DNA of 24,017 nucleotides from an uncultured Clostridia bacterium (GTDB taxonomy: Bacteria; Bacillota; Clostridia; Oscillospirales; Acutalibacteraceae), in NCBI GenBank assembly GCA_947628595.1, contig CANRAN010000004.1, positions 1 to 24,017 of the forward strand. Direction: 5' to 3'. The position numbers and the translations under genes were made by a program. Below are positions 13,870-22,545 of this stretch, one piece after another. Position 1 is the first letter of the stretch. Each line of letters begins with the position of its first letter. The notes below the pieces were generated by a model. The model was not told where the DNA came from and made no database searches. It saw only the letters and a list, made by a program, of their open reading frames with translations.

Positions 13870-15189
13870 TCAAGCAGGGTCACGCTTTGCCCTTTGTCTT
13901 GTCGATTTTGCTGCCACAGTCTTACGGTTTTTTCGCTTTGCTGTTTTTGTACGCTCAACAACAGGCTCTCCCTCGCCCCTTGCGGCCTCGGCAGTTATTA
14001 TTATCTTTGATATTGTTTCATCTGACGGTGCCTCATACATAAGATTCTTGAGAAGCTCCTCCATTATGGAACGAAGTCCCCTTGCTCCTGTATGACGCTC
14101 AATAGCCTTTTTTGCAATTTCAAGGAGTGCACCCTCATCAAACACAAGGCTCACATTATCCATTTCAAACAGCTTGGTATATTGCTTGACAAGGGAATCC
14201 TTAGGCTCCATAAGAATACGCACAAGTGCGTTTTCGTCCAATCCGTTGAGTGCCGTCACAACGGGAAGTCTGCCGACAAGTTCGGGTATAAGCCCGAATT
14301 TGACAAGATCCTGCGGTATAACCTCCTGCATCCAGCTCGTTGTATCGAGTTCGGTTTTTGTTTTTATTTCGGCATTGAATCCGAGTGAGGACGAACCAAG
14401 ACGCTTCTCAACCGTCTTTTCAAGACCATCAAAAGCCCCGCCGCAGATAAACAGTATATTAGATGTGTCAATCTGTATGAACTCCTGTTGCGGATGTTTT
14501 CTTCCTCCTGTCGGCGGAACATTTGAAACCGTTCCCTCAAGTATTTTAAGGAGTGCCTGCTGGACACCTTCGCCGCTTACGTCACGGGTTATCGAGGGAT
14601 TTTCGGATTTCCTTGCAATCTTATCTATTTCATCGACATAGATAATACCACGCTCAGCCCTTGCTATATCATAATCGGCAGCCTGAATGAGACGAAGAAG
14701 AATATTTTCAACATCCTCTCCGACATAGCCTGCCTCCGTGAGTGTCGTAGCATCGGCAATAGCAAACGGAACATCAAGTATCCTTGCAAGTGTCTGTGCA
14801 AGAAGAGTTTTTCCCACACCTGACGGACCCAGCAAAAGAATATTACTTTTGTTAAGAGCAACGTCATCCACATCATGATAATTAATTCTTTTGTAATGAT
14901 TATATACAGATACTGCAAGCGACACCTTCGCCTCGTCCTGACCAATAACATATTCGTCAAGCAATGACTTTATTTCCATGGGCTTCGGTAAAACAGAAAA
15001 ATCAGCAAAAAAATCACCGTCTGTATCACCGTCCGGATCCGGATTTCCCTTGAGAATATCACTGCACAATGCAACACATTCATCACATATATATGCTCCC
15101 GCACCCTGTATAATACGACCTACAAGCTCCTGCGGCTTACCGCAGAAGGAGCAGGTCACACTTCTTTTGCTATCGTCCTTATTTGACAT
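13870..15189 (-). CDS. clpX: ATP-dependent Clp protease ATP-binding subunit ClpX
   Basis: The 439-residue AAA+ unfoldase feeds proteins into ClpP. Order of parts: N-terminal zinc domain (C13, C16, C35, C38), Walker A GPSGVGKT (121-128), pore loop AGYVGED, Walker B IIYVDEIDK, the ClpP-docking LGF tripeptide (SSSLGFNA), and the sensor-2 motif GARGLRS. I chose ATG 15189 because AAGGAG is 8 bases upstream; the GTG at 15195 would leave only 2 bases. The last 30 residues form a lysine/arginine-rich tail (RTKTAKRKNRK and onward) that typical ClpX proteins do not have. It lies 12 bp after clpP and is probably transcribed with tig and clpP. Confidence 0.97.
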   Translation of the reverse strand: MSNKDDSKRSVTCSFCGKPQELVGRIIQGAGAYICDECVALCSDILKGNPDPDGDTDGDFFADFSVLPKPMEIKSLLDEYVIGQDEAKVSLAVSVYNHYKRINYHDVDDVALNKSNILLLGPSGVGKTLLAQTLARILDVPFAIADATTLTEAGYVGEDVENILLRLIQAADYDIARAERGIIYVDEIDKIARKSENPSITRDVSGEGVQQALLKILEGTVSNVPPTGGRKHPQQEFIQIDTSNILFICGGAFDGLEKTVEKRLGSSSLGFNAEIKTKTELDTTSWMQEVIPQDLVKFGLIPELVGRLPVVTALNGLDENALVRILMEPKDSLVKQYTKLFEMDNVSLVFDEGALLEIAKKAIERHTGARGLRSIMEELLKNLMYEAPSDETISKIIITAEAARGEGEPVVERTKTAKRKNRKTVAAKSTRQRAKRDPA

Positions 15190-15201
15190 TTGCACAGCTC
15201 C

Positions 15202-15783
15202 TTATCGTTGTGTAATTACCTTATCAATAAGACCATACTCAAGAGCCTGCTGAGCTGTCATGAAATTGTCACGCTCGGTGTCTCTTGCTATAACATCATA
15301 CGGCTGTCCCGTATTCTGAGAAAGAATTGTATTAAGCTTCTTCTTTGTCTGTATAATATGGTCCGCATGAATCATAATATCCGTTGCCTGACCCTGAGCA
15401 CCGCCGCTCGGCTGGTGTATCATAATATCACTGTTTGGAAGTGCAAAACGCTTTCCCTTTGCACCTGCCGAAAGAAGGAATGCACCCATACTTGCAGCCA
15501 TGCCCATGCATATCGTTGAAACATCACATTTTATATACTGCATCGTATCGTATATAGCCATACCGTCCGTTACCGAACCGCCCGGGCTGTTTATATACAG
15601 GCTTATATCCTTTGTCGAGTCCTGTCCCTCAAGGAACAGAAGCTGTGCGACAACAAGACTTGCGGTTACATTGTTTACTTCCTCGGTAAGCATAATTATT
15701 CTGTCGTTGAGGAGTCTTGAATAGATATCATATGAACGCTCTCCTCTGTTTGTCTGCTCAATTACATAAGGTACCAATGCCAT
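15202..15783 (-). CDS. clpP: ATP-dependent Clp protease proteolytic subunit ClpP
   Basis: The 193-residue serine protease forms the tetradecameric chamber of ClpXP. The catalytic triad is visible: S98 in MGMAASMGAF, H123 in MIHQPSGG, D172 in ERDNFM. The N-terminal PYVIEQTNRGERSYDIYSRL is typical, and length is standard, with only a very short propeptide if any. ATG 15783 follows GCGGAGG. It sits between tig (72 bp upstream) and clpX (12 bp downstream) on one strand. I saw no CtsR-type heptad repeat upstream. Confidence 0.97.
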   Translation of the reverse strand: MALVPYVIEQTNRGERSYDIYSRLLNDRIIMLTEEVNNVTASLVVAQLLFLEGQDSTKDISLYINSPGGSVTDGMAIYDTMQYIKCDVSTICMGMAASMGAFLLSAGAKGKRFALPNSDIMIHQPSGGAQGQATDIMIHADHIIQTKKKLNTILSQNTGQPYDVIARDTERDNFMTAQQALEYGLIDKVITQR

Positions 15784-15854
15784 AAAAATAACCTCCGCTT
15801 CACTAACTTTATATTTAACAGTTAAATTATATTTTATTCAATCCACGAAAATAC

Positions 15855-17144
15855 TCATGCATCTGCCTTTTCAACAGCGTTTTCCTTCACAAAATTCATA
15901 GCTCTTTCAGACTCGATATCCTTTGCTATATCCTTAGCTGCAAATGCTGCCTTTACTCTCGAAACATCTACCTTGTAGCTCTCGGCAAGCTCATTATATT
16001 TGTTCTCTATATCCTCCTCGCTTGCCTTCAGCCCCTCAAGCTCCGCAATCTTTCTTAGTGCAAGTCCTACCTTTACCTGCGACTCCGCTCTGTCACGGTA
16101 TGTGTCACGAAGTTTTTCCTCTGTAAGACCCGTATATTGCATATAGGTATTAATGTCAAGACCCTGTGAACGCAAATTCATCGAAAATTCATCAATTATC
16201 CCGTCAATGCGGTTTTCAAACATAGCCTCGGGAATCTCAGCCTCAAGAAGCTCACAGAGCTTTTCTGCAATCTGTGCCTCTTTATTATTCTCTGCTTCCT
16301 TCTTACGTGCTTCCTCAAGCTTTGTTCTCAGATCTGCCTTATACTCGTCAACGGTATCAAATTCGCTGACATCCTTAACAAACTCATCATCAAGCTCAGG
16401 AAGTTCATGCTTCTTTATCTCATGCAGCTTAATCTCAAACTGTACAGACTTGCCCTTGAGTTCCTCCGCCTGATAATCTTCCGGGAATGTTACATCAATA
16501 GTAAATTCCTCTCCCGTCTTGTGACCAATTATCTGTTCCTCGAATCCGGGAATAAATGCACCGCTGCCGAGAGTAAGACTGTAATTTTCGGCAGAGCCGC
16601 CCTCAAATGCCTCTCCGTCAAGAAAACCTTTGAAATCGATAACTGTTACATCATCCTTTTCTGCTGCTCTGTCCTCAACAGCAACAAGACGACCGTTTCT
16701 CTTCTGTACCTTTTTAATTTCCTCTTCCATATCCTCATCTGTCACTTCGAGTGAAGTGGGGGTATATTCTATCCCCTTATAATCCTTTATGGAAACCTCC
16801 GGCTCAACCGTAATAACAGCCTTTAGAACAAGACCATCCTTACCCGCATTTTCAACATCGAGGTCAACATGATCCCTTACTATCTCCAGACCGGCTTCCT
16901 CCGAGGCCTCAACTATGGCTGCCGGATACAGATCCTTTATAGCGTCCTCATAGAAAACACCCTCACCGTACTCCTTTTCAATAAGTCTTCTGGGAGCCTT
17001 ACCCTTACGGAAACCCGGAAGCGTAATATTCTTGGACTGTCTTTTATATACTGCCTCTACCGCTTTCATAAAGGTTTCCCCGTCAATCTCAATAACGAGC
17101 TCATAGCGATTTGTCTCAACCTTGTTTGATGATTTAAGTGTCAT
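15855..17144 (-). CDS. tig: Trigger factor (ribosome-associated chaperone, peptidyl-prolyl isomerase)
   Basis: The 429-residue chaperone meets nascent chains at the ribosome exit. The N-terminal ribosome-binding domain has the signature GFRKGKAPR. The central FKBP-type isomerase domain (about residues 155-245) contains TVIDFKGFLDGEAFEGG and FIPGFEEQIIG, and the long C-terminal helical domain forms the cradle. ATG 17144 is the start: TTTGGAGG lies 7 bases before it, while an in-frame TTG at 17159 is part of that ribosome binding site. It heads the tig-clpP-clpX group, as in many Firmicutes. Its leader of about 120 nt has several small hairpins. Confidence 0.96.
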   Translation of the reverse strand: MTLKSSNKVETNRYELVIEIDGETFMKAVEAVYKRQSKNITLPGFRKGKAPRRLIEKEYGEGVFYEDAIKDLYPAAIVEASEEAGLEIVRDHVDLDVENAGKDGLVLKAVITVEPEVSIKDYKGIEYTPTSLEVTDEDMEEEIKKVQKRNGRLVAVEDRAAEKDDVTVIDFKGFLDGEAFEGGSAENYSLTLGSGAFIPGFEEQIIGHKTGEEFTIDVTFPEDYQAEELKGKSVQFEIKLHEIKKHELPELDDEFVKDVSEFDTVDEYKADLRTKLEEARKKEAENNKEAQIAEKLCELLEAEIPEAMFENRIDGIIDEFSMNLRSQGLDINTYMQYTGLTEEKLRDTYRDRAESQVKVGLALRKIAELEGLKASEEDIENKYNELAESYKVDVSRVKAAFAAKDIAKDIESERAMNFVKENAVEKADA

Positions 17145-17160
17145 TTTATTTTCCTCCAAA

Positions 17161-17251
17161 GCGGAGCATACGCTCCTTTATTTTTTGGGTCTAAGCCCTA
17201 TGTCTGCCCTAAGGCGTCCAACGGTACAACCGTCCCGGGCGGCAAAGCCGC
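17161..17251 (-). promoter_or_regulatory. Tandem small hairpins in the tig leader
   Basis: Four short stems follow one another in the predicted leader: GCGGC/GCCGC (17239-17251, 3-base loop), ACGGT/ACCGT (17221-17233, 3-base loop), GGG/CCC (17187-17198) and GGAGC/GCTCC (17163-17176). The last is next to the tig ribosome binding site. The set fits no riboswitch class I know. Confidence 0.45.
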
Positions 17252-17274
17252 AATCAATAAGGCAAACTGCTTTA

Positions 17275-17303
17275 ATTATAATATAGCAATGTCAGATAGT
17301 CAA
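17275..17303 (-). promoter_or_regulatory. SigA-type promoter of tig-clpP-clpX
   Basis: TTGACT (17298-17303), a 17-bp spacer and TATAAT (17275-17280) on the minus strand. An inverted repeat arm TGTCAGAT (17290-17297) lies inside the spacer, with its partner ATCTGACA at 17339-17346. Confidence 0.8.
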
Positions 17304-17359
17304 GCATAAATTACGGACAAAATATAAAATGTACCATAATCTGACACAAGTCCCGCATA

Positions 17360-18049
17360 TCAGAGCACCGCAAGCGGCATAAAGCCGAGTCTGTCACAGG
17401 CTATAAGATTATATCTTATCCCGTCACATTCACCTATAAAGGCTTTTTTGGCAGCATTCCTGCCGTGTATATGTCCGTAAAAACATTTCTCTATATTATA
17501 TTCCCTAAGTACATCTGTTATTTCTCTGCACTCAATATTATTGTATATAGGCGGATAGTGTAAAAATACTATCGGACAATATCCCGCCCTCACCGCAGGC
17601 TCTATTGACATCCTCAATCTGCCGACTTCACGCATGAGAATCTTCATATCGGCATCTGTTTCGGCATCATAGAACCAACCTCTTGTACCGCAAAGTGCAA
17701 GACCGTCAACAACATAATAATTATTATTAAGAACGGATATTGTATCAAAGCCATTACCGGCAAGGTATTTATCCATTTTCGATTTTGTCGTCCACCAATA
17801 ATCATGATTACCCTTAAGGATTATCTTTTTGCCGTTAAGTCTGTTTATAAAATCAAAATCCTTATAGGTATCCTTTATATCCATTGCCCAGGAAATATCT
17901 CCCGCTATCACAACGGTATCATCTGCTGTTACAAGCCTCTGCCAATTTTTCCGTATTCTCTCTGCATAATTATCCCAGCCCTCAAATACATCCATCGGCT
18001 TATCTGCTCCAAGTGAAAGATGCAGATCTGCTATTGCATATACAGCCAT
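17360..18049 (-). CDS. Calcineurin-like metallophosphoesterase
   Basis: The 229-residue protein has the dimetal phosphoesterase motifs in order: ADLHL (D8, H10), VVIAGDISW, LKGNHDYWW and FYGHIHGRN. These bind two metal ions and cleave phosphomonoesters or diesters. The start MAVYAIADLHLSLGADKPMD is typical of a conserved but poorly characterised Firmicute group; the substrate is unknown. ATG 18049 lies 2 bp after the thrC stop codon, with no good ribosome binding site, which points to translational coupling with thrC. Confidence 0.88.
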   Translation of the reverse strand: MAVYAIADLHLSLGADKPMDVFEGWDNYAERIRKNWQRLVTADDTVVIAGDISWAMDIKDTYKDFDFINRLNGKKIILKGNHDYWWTTKSKMDKYLAGNGFDTISVLNNNYYVVDGLALCGTRGWFYDAETDADMKILMREVGRLRMSIEPAVRAGYCPIVFLHYPPIYNNIECREITDVLREYNIEKCFYGHIHGRNAAKKAFIGECDGIRYNLIACDRLGFMPLAVL

Positions 18050-18051
18050 GA

Positions 18052-19557
18052 TCAGCTTATTGAAAGGCTGTCAAGAACTGTTTTCGGCATCTCGTCAACC
18101 TCACATTCAAAGGAGAAACGCTCCTTTGAATCCTTAAGTGCCGCAAGCGGTGCAGGAATATCCGTATTTGTCTTTGCGGAAAGCTCATCAACCATTGCAA
18201 ATTCGTCCTCAGGGAGCTTCTCATCTGTAACCGACTCAAGAACAGCCTTCGCAAATTTATACGGACTTGCTGTTGAGGCTATAACTGTGGGTGTCTTATC
18301 CCCTGTTTCCTTAAAATACTGATTATATACATTGACCGCAACAGCAGTGTGTGTATCACAAAGATAATTGTCATTTCTATAAAGCTCTCCGATTGTTTTC
18401 TGAGTATTCTCATCATCACAGCAGCCGCCCCAGAAATATTTGTCAAGCTTTGCCTTAAGTTCACTGTCAACGGTATATGCACCGTTCTCGTTAAGTGACT
18501 TCATAAGCTCCGCTACCTTATCTGCATTTTCATCTGTAAGATGATAAAGTAGTCTTTCAAGATTGCTTGATACAAGAATATCCATTGACGGTGAAATTGT
18601 CGTATAGAACTTTCTCTTTTTATCATATGTTCCTGTCTTTATAAAGTCAGTAAGCACATTATTTGAATTTGAAGCACAGATAAATTTATTTATCGGAAGT
18701 CCCATATTCATTGCATAGAATGAAGCAAGGATATTACCGAAATTACCTGTCGGAACCGCAACATTAATTTTATCGCCGAGCCTTATCCTTCCTGCATTTA
18801 CCATATCGCAATAGGCAGAGAAATAATAAACCACCTGTGGAAGAAGTCTGCCCCAGTTGATTGAGTTTGCACTTGAGAAAAGCATATTATTTTCGGAAAG
18901 CTTTTCCTTTATTTCGAGATTTGTAAATATTTTCTTTACACCGGTCTGTGCGTCGTCAAAATTACCCTTTATAGCTACTACGTTTACATTATTTCCTTTT
19001 TGCGTAGCCATTTGTCTCTTCTGCATAGGAGAAACTCCATCAACGGGGTAGAATACCATTATTTTTGTACCTTCAACATCCCTGAAACCCTCAAGTGCAG
19101 CCTTACCTGTATCACCGCTTGTTGCAACAAGTATCACAGCTTCCTTTCCAGCATAGGTTTTTTTAACAGATTTTGTAAGAAGATGAGGAAGTATCTGAAG
19201 TGCCATATCCTTAAATGCAGATGTAGGACCATGCCAAAGCTCCAACAATGCCATTTTCTTTTCTCCGCTGTCTATATAGGAAATAGGTGCAGGATTTTCA
19301 GAACCGAATTTTTCTGCCGTATATGCCGCATCAACACTTTCGTTTATTTCCTCCTCGGTAAAATCCGAAAGAAAATCAGCAAATATCTTCTTGGCTCTGC
19401 CATTATAGTCAACCTCGGCAAGTGCCCCGATATCATCGAGTGTGTATTTCGGGAGTGACTGCGGTACAAACAGACCGCCATCCTCGGAAATACCCTGAGC
19501 TATGGCCTGCGAAGCAGAAACAACCTTATTCTTATCCCTTGTACTGTTATAATTCAT
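18052..19557 (-). CDS. thrC: Threonine synthase
   Basis: The 501-residue PLP enzyme turns O-phosphohomoserine into threonine. The N-terminal YNSTRD and the segment GISEDGGLFVP are family signatures, and K116 in GPTSAFKDMAL is the PLP lysine. The segment LVATSGDTGKAALEGF binds the PLP phosphate. The length, about 500, and the motifs place it with the longer, fungal/E. coli-like class. ATG 19557 follows AAAGAGGG. It lies 41 bp after the dipeptidase gene and 2 bp before the metallophosphoesterase, so all three may be one operon. No other threonine pathway gene is in the window. Confidence 0.95.
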   Translation of the reverse strand: MNYNSTRDKNKVVSASQAIAQGISEDGGLFVPQSLPKYTLDDIGALAEVDYNGRAKKIFADFLSDFTEEEINESVDAAYTAEKFGSENPAPISYIDSGEKKMALLELWHGPTSAFKDMALQILPHLLTKSVKKTYAGKEAVILVATSGDTGKAALEGFRDVEGTKIMVFYPVDGVSPMQKRQMATQKGNNVNVVAIKGNFDDAQTGVKKIFTNLEIKEKLSENNMLFSSANSINWGRLLPQVVYYFSAYCDMVNAGRIRLGDKINVAVPTGNFGNILASFYAMNMGLPINKFICASNSNNVLTDFIKTGTYDKKRKFYTTISPSMDILVSSNLERLLYHLTDENADKVAELMKSLNENGAYTVDSELKAKLDKYFWGGCCDDENTQKTIGELYRNDNYLCDTHTAVAVNVYNQYFKETGDKTPTVIASTASPYKFAKAVLESVTDEKLPEDEFAMVDELSAKTNTDIPAPLAALKDSKERFSFECEVDEMPKTVLDSLSIS

Positions 19558-19598
19558 AACATTTCCCTCTTTCTTTTATTTTTATTGAAAAATCGGCT

Positions 19599-20525
19599 TT
19601 AGTACAGATTTTCGATAAAAAACCTGTAAGCATTACCGAAAAATACAGCATCGGCAAGCTCCTGTCCGAAATGTTCGCTAACCCTTTCGTAAAGAGCATT
19701 CATTGACTCTATACCGGACATATCCTGCGGAAGCTCCGCCCCGTCAAAATCCGCACCAATAGCAATACATCTTTCTCCTCCGAGTGACAGGAAATACCCG
19801 ATATGCTTTATTATATCATACATTTTTACATTTGTCTTGTCTTTATCTATAAATTCCGCACAAAAATTCATTCCTGTCAGCGCTCCCCTGTTTTTCAAAC
19901 AAAGGAACTGCTCATCTGTCAGATTTCTTCTGTGCGTTGAAACCGAGCGTGAATTTGAATGTGAGGCAATAAACGGTTTTTTTGCAATATCGGCAACATC
20001 CCGGAAAAGCTTTTCCCCGGCATGGGAAATATCAACTATCATTCCGAGCCTTTCCATTTTTTCTATACATTCCCTGCCAAATTCTGTCAGTCCGTTATTA
20101 TCCTCTTCTCCTATACCATCGCCAAGCTCATTCCTGCCGTTCCATGTAAGGGTCATCATGCGGACGCCCATATTATACATTTCCTCAAGCTTATCAATAT
20201 TTCCCCCGAGAGATGCCCCACCCTCAACTGTAAGTATTATGCCCCTGCCCTTTTCAGCATAAACTTTTTTTATATCTTCGGCACACCTACACCATGTAAT
20301 ATCCGTACCATCGAGCTGTTTTTTAAGCAGCCCCACACATCCGCAAAAAAGCTCCCATGCTTTTTCTTTTCTGTATTCATCAGGTATCCACACTGCAAGA
20401 CATTGTATATACGGTGATATTCCGTTTGTCTTATTAAATGAAACAGCAAAGCTATCGTCAAAAAGCGTACTCTTTTCTGTATATGCTCTGTAAAGTGTAT
20501 CACAATGTAAATCAAAAAGCCGCAT
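19599..20525 (-). CDS. Membrane dipeptidase family (peptidase M19)
   Basis: The 308-residue protein resembles renal dipeptidase-type zinc enzymes that cleave dipeptides, including D-amino-acid-containing ones. The metal ligands are visible: H7 and D9 (DLHCDTLY), E101 (TVEGGASLGG), H168 (DISHAGE) and H189 (ASHSNSR). The segment TWNGRNELGDG is typical of the family. There is no signal peptide, so it is likely cytosolic. ATG 20525 has GGGGGA about 11 bases upstream. The 124-bp gap upstream holds a TATAAT-like box without a clear -35. It probably leads a transcript with thrC. Confidence 0.9.
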   Translation of the reverse strand: MRLFDLHCDTLYRAYTEKSTLFDDSFAVSFNKTNGISPYIQCLAVWIPDEYRKEKAWELFCGCVGLLKKQLDGTDITWCRCAEDIKKVYAEKGRGIILTVEGGASLGGNIDKLEEMYNMGVRMMTLTWNGRNELGDGIGEEDNNGLTEFGRECIEKMERLGMIVDISHAGEKLFRDVADIAKKPFIASHSNSRSVSTHRRNLTDEQFLCLKNRGALTGMNFCAEFIDKDKTNVKMYDIIKHIGYFLSLGGERCIAIGADFDGAELPQDMSGIESMNALYERVSEHFGQELADAVFFGNAYRFFIENLY

Positions 20526-20649
20526 ATTAAGTACATTCCCCCAAAAACATATTTATATCTGTTCTACTTTCCGACCTTATAAACGTTTAATTATATCACT
20601 ACTTATGACATCAAGGTATATTTTATTAGATGTAATTTTTAATGCCTAA

Positions 20650-21045
20650 TCAAAAAGCCGAATAATCTCCCTCCTGCATAAATGCGTCCTCTATGTGCTC
20701 AACGGAAATTATCATCCGGGTAATATTATCATATACTACCTCAATAACATCAAACCTCGGTTGAAGCTCAATATTATTTTTCTCAAGGTACATATATGCA
20801 GCCATAATAATTTTCTTTTGCTTTTTTCTGTCTACCCATGCTACCGGACGGTCAATGGAGTTTATACTGCGTGTTTTGACCTCCGCAAAAACAATATATT
20901 TATTATCCTTTGCTATTATGTCTATTTCACCGCTGCGGCAGCGGTAATTTCTCCCAACAATGGTGTATCCTTTATTTTTCAGATATTTCTCCGCCGCATT
21001 TTCACCCATATCTCCTATAATCTGTGCAGCCGTTCTTTTGCTCAT
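20650..21045 (-). CDS. yraN: YraN family protein (UPF0102, endonuclease-like fold)
   Basis: The 131-residue protein has the conserved start (GDMGENAAEKYLKNKGY), NYRCRSGEIDIIAKD and FAEVKTR segments of the UPF0102/YraN family. These acidic and lysine residues match the PD-(D/E)XK nuclease pattern, but no function is established. Its ATG at 21045 overlaps the stop of rnhB by 4 bp, as is common in this conserved cluster. I see no clear terminator in the 124 bp downstream. Confidence 0.92.
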   Translation of the reverse strand: MSKRTAAQIIGDMGENAAEKYLKNKGYTIVGRNYRCRSGEIDIIAKDNKYIVFAEVKTRSINSIDRPVAWVDRKKQKKIIMAAYMYLEKNNIELQPRFDVIEVVYDNITRMIISVEHIEDAFMQEGDYSAF

Positions 21046-21644
21046 TTCTTTTCCCCAAGCAGCTTTTTTAGAAATGACGGTCTGTGTATTTCACACGGAC
21101 CGTATTTTAGTATAGCTTCACTGTGTGCCTTTGTCCCATAGCCCTTATGCTTTTCAAAGCCATACTCGGGATACTTCTTTGCAAGTTCAAGCATGAGCCT
21201 GTCACGGCTTACCTTTGCAAGAATTGATGCCGCTGCTATGGACTCACTCTTTGCATCACCCTTTACTATCGCTTCACAGGGAATGTTAAGTTCGGGTGTC
21301 TTATTACCGTCAATCATTGCAAAATCCGCCTGTATCCCAAGTCCCTCTACCGCTCTTTTCATTGCGAGCATATCCGCCCGGAGTATGTTAAAACTTTCAA
21401 TTTCCTCAACACTTGCACTCGCCACACAATATGCAAGTGCCTTTTCTTTTATTATATCGAAGAGAACCTCACGCCTCTTTTCCGTAAGCTTTTTGGAATC
21501 TTTGACGCCCTCAATTTCAAGTCCTTCGGGAAGTATAACAGCCGCCGCAAATACGGGGCCCGCAAGTGGACCCCTGCCTGCCTCGTCAACTCCGCATATT
21601 GCCCTATATCCCTGCTCCTTATACATATTTTCATACTCTAACAT
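21042..21644 (-). CDS. rnhB: Ribonuclease HII
   Basis: The 200-residue enzyme cuts RNA in RNA-DNA hybrids and removes single misplaced ribonucleotides from DNA. The signature GVDEAGRGPLAG carries the catalytic D20 and E21; D112 in AMIDGNK is the third acid, and KGDAKSESIAAASILAKVSRD is the conserved C-terminal block. ATG 21644 follows GCGGAGG by 9 bases and overlaps the rbgA end by 14 bp. Length is normal for type HII; the long N-terminal domain of HIII is absent. Confidence 0.96.
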   Translation of the reverse strand: MLEYENMYKEQGYRAICGVDEAGRGPLAGPVFAAAVILPEGLEIEGVKDSKKLTEKRREVLFDIIKEKALAYCVASASVEEIESFNILRADMLAMKRAVEGLGIQADFAMIDGNKTPELNIPCEAIVKGDAKSESIAAASILAKVSRDRLMLELAKKYPEYGFEKHKGYGTKAHSEAILKYGPCEIHRPSFLKKLLGEKK

Positions 21645-22518
21645 CAGGATAATCCTCCGCTTTATCTATGGTAAGCCTACCGAGAGCAGCACTCCGAAAT
21701 TCATCTAAAACAGTTGCCGCCGCTCTTTCCGTGTTTATCTCTCCGCCGGATATAAGCATACCTCTTTTTTTTCCTATCATTTCAAGTATCTCATAGCCCT
21801 GCAAATATTCAATATCCTCTTTTTTAAGCTTATACCTTACACAAAGCGGCTCAATATAATTATCCCTCAGATATTCAAGAAGTCTGCCGCTAAGCTGTTC
21901 GGTGTCGAGTATATCGTCCTTTACCGAGCCGATATAGGCAAGCCTTTCTCCCACTCCGGGATCATCAAATTTTGGCCAGAGCACTCCGGGCGTATCAAGC
22001 AAATCAAAGCCCTTTCCTATCGTAAACCACTGATTTCCTCTGGTAACTCCGGGACGATCCTCAACCTTCGCCCTGTTTTGCTTAGACATACGATTGATAA
22101 ATGAGGATTTACCTACATTCGGTATTCCGACAATCATAACCTTTATTGTTCTTCCCGTCATTCCCTTTTCCTTCCATGCCTGTATTCTGTCGGAAAGTAC
22201 ATTTTTCACTGTGGGAATAAAAGCATTTAATCCCCTGCCTGTTTTGCAATCTAAGGCTATTGCAGCAATACCCCTACCCTTGAATAGCTCAAGCCATTTT
22301 TTGGTTTGTATCGGATCTGCCATATCACATTTATTAAGTACAACAAGCCTCGGCTTATTATTTATTATACTTCTCAGGTCCGGATTGCAGCTTGAATACG
22401 GCACTCTCGCATCGAGCAATATCGCAACCGCATCAATAAGTTTAAGCTGTGATTCAATCTTTCTTTTGGTTCTCGTCATATGCCCGGGGAACCATTGTAT
22501 TGATTTAATTTCCTCCAT
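21631..22518 (-). CDS. rbgA: Ribosome biogenesis GTPase RbgA (YlqF)
   Basis: The 295-residue GTPase assists late assembly of the 50S subunit. It has the circularly permuted G domain: NKCD (G4) comes first, then GIPNVGKSS (G1), a threonine-rich G2 and DTPG (G3). The N-terminal IQWFPGHMTRTKR is the family signature. A C-terminal RNA-binding helical domain follows. ATG 22518 follows AGGAGGGG. It lies between lepB and rnhB, the usual order in Firmicutes. Confidence 0.95.
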   Translation of the reverse strand: MEEIKSIQWFPGHMTRTKRKIESQLKLIDAVAILLDARVPYSSCNPDLRSIINNKPRLVVLNKCDMADPIQTKKWLELFKGRGIAAIALDCKTGRGLNAFIPTVKNVLSDRIQAWKEKGMTGRTIKVMIVGIPNVGKSSFINRMSKQNRAKVEDRPGVTRGNQWFTIGKGFDLLDTPGVLWPKFDDPGVGERLAYIGSVKDDILDTEQLSGRLLEYLRDNYIEPLCVRYKLKKEDIEYLQGYEILEMIGKKRGMLISGGEINTERAAATVLDEFRSAALGRLTIDKAEDYPDVRV

Positions 22519-22545
22519 AGTCCCCTCCTGATTTATTATATCCCA

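Noticed and set aside
13870..17144. CtsR or CIRCE heat-shock operators for the tig-clp genes
   Set aside because: I looked for the heptad direct repeat and for the CIRCE inverted repeat near 15784-15854 and 17145-17350 and found neither.
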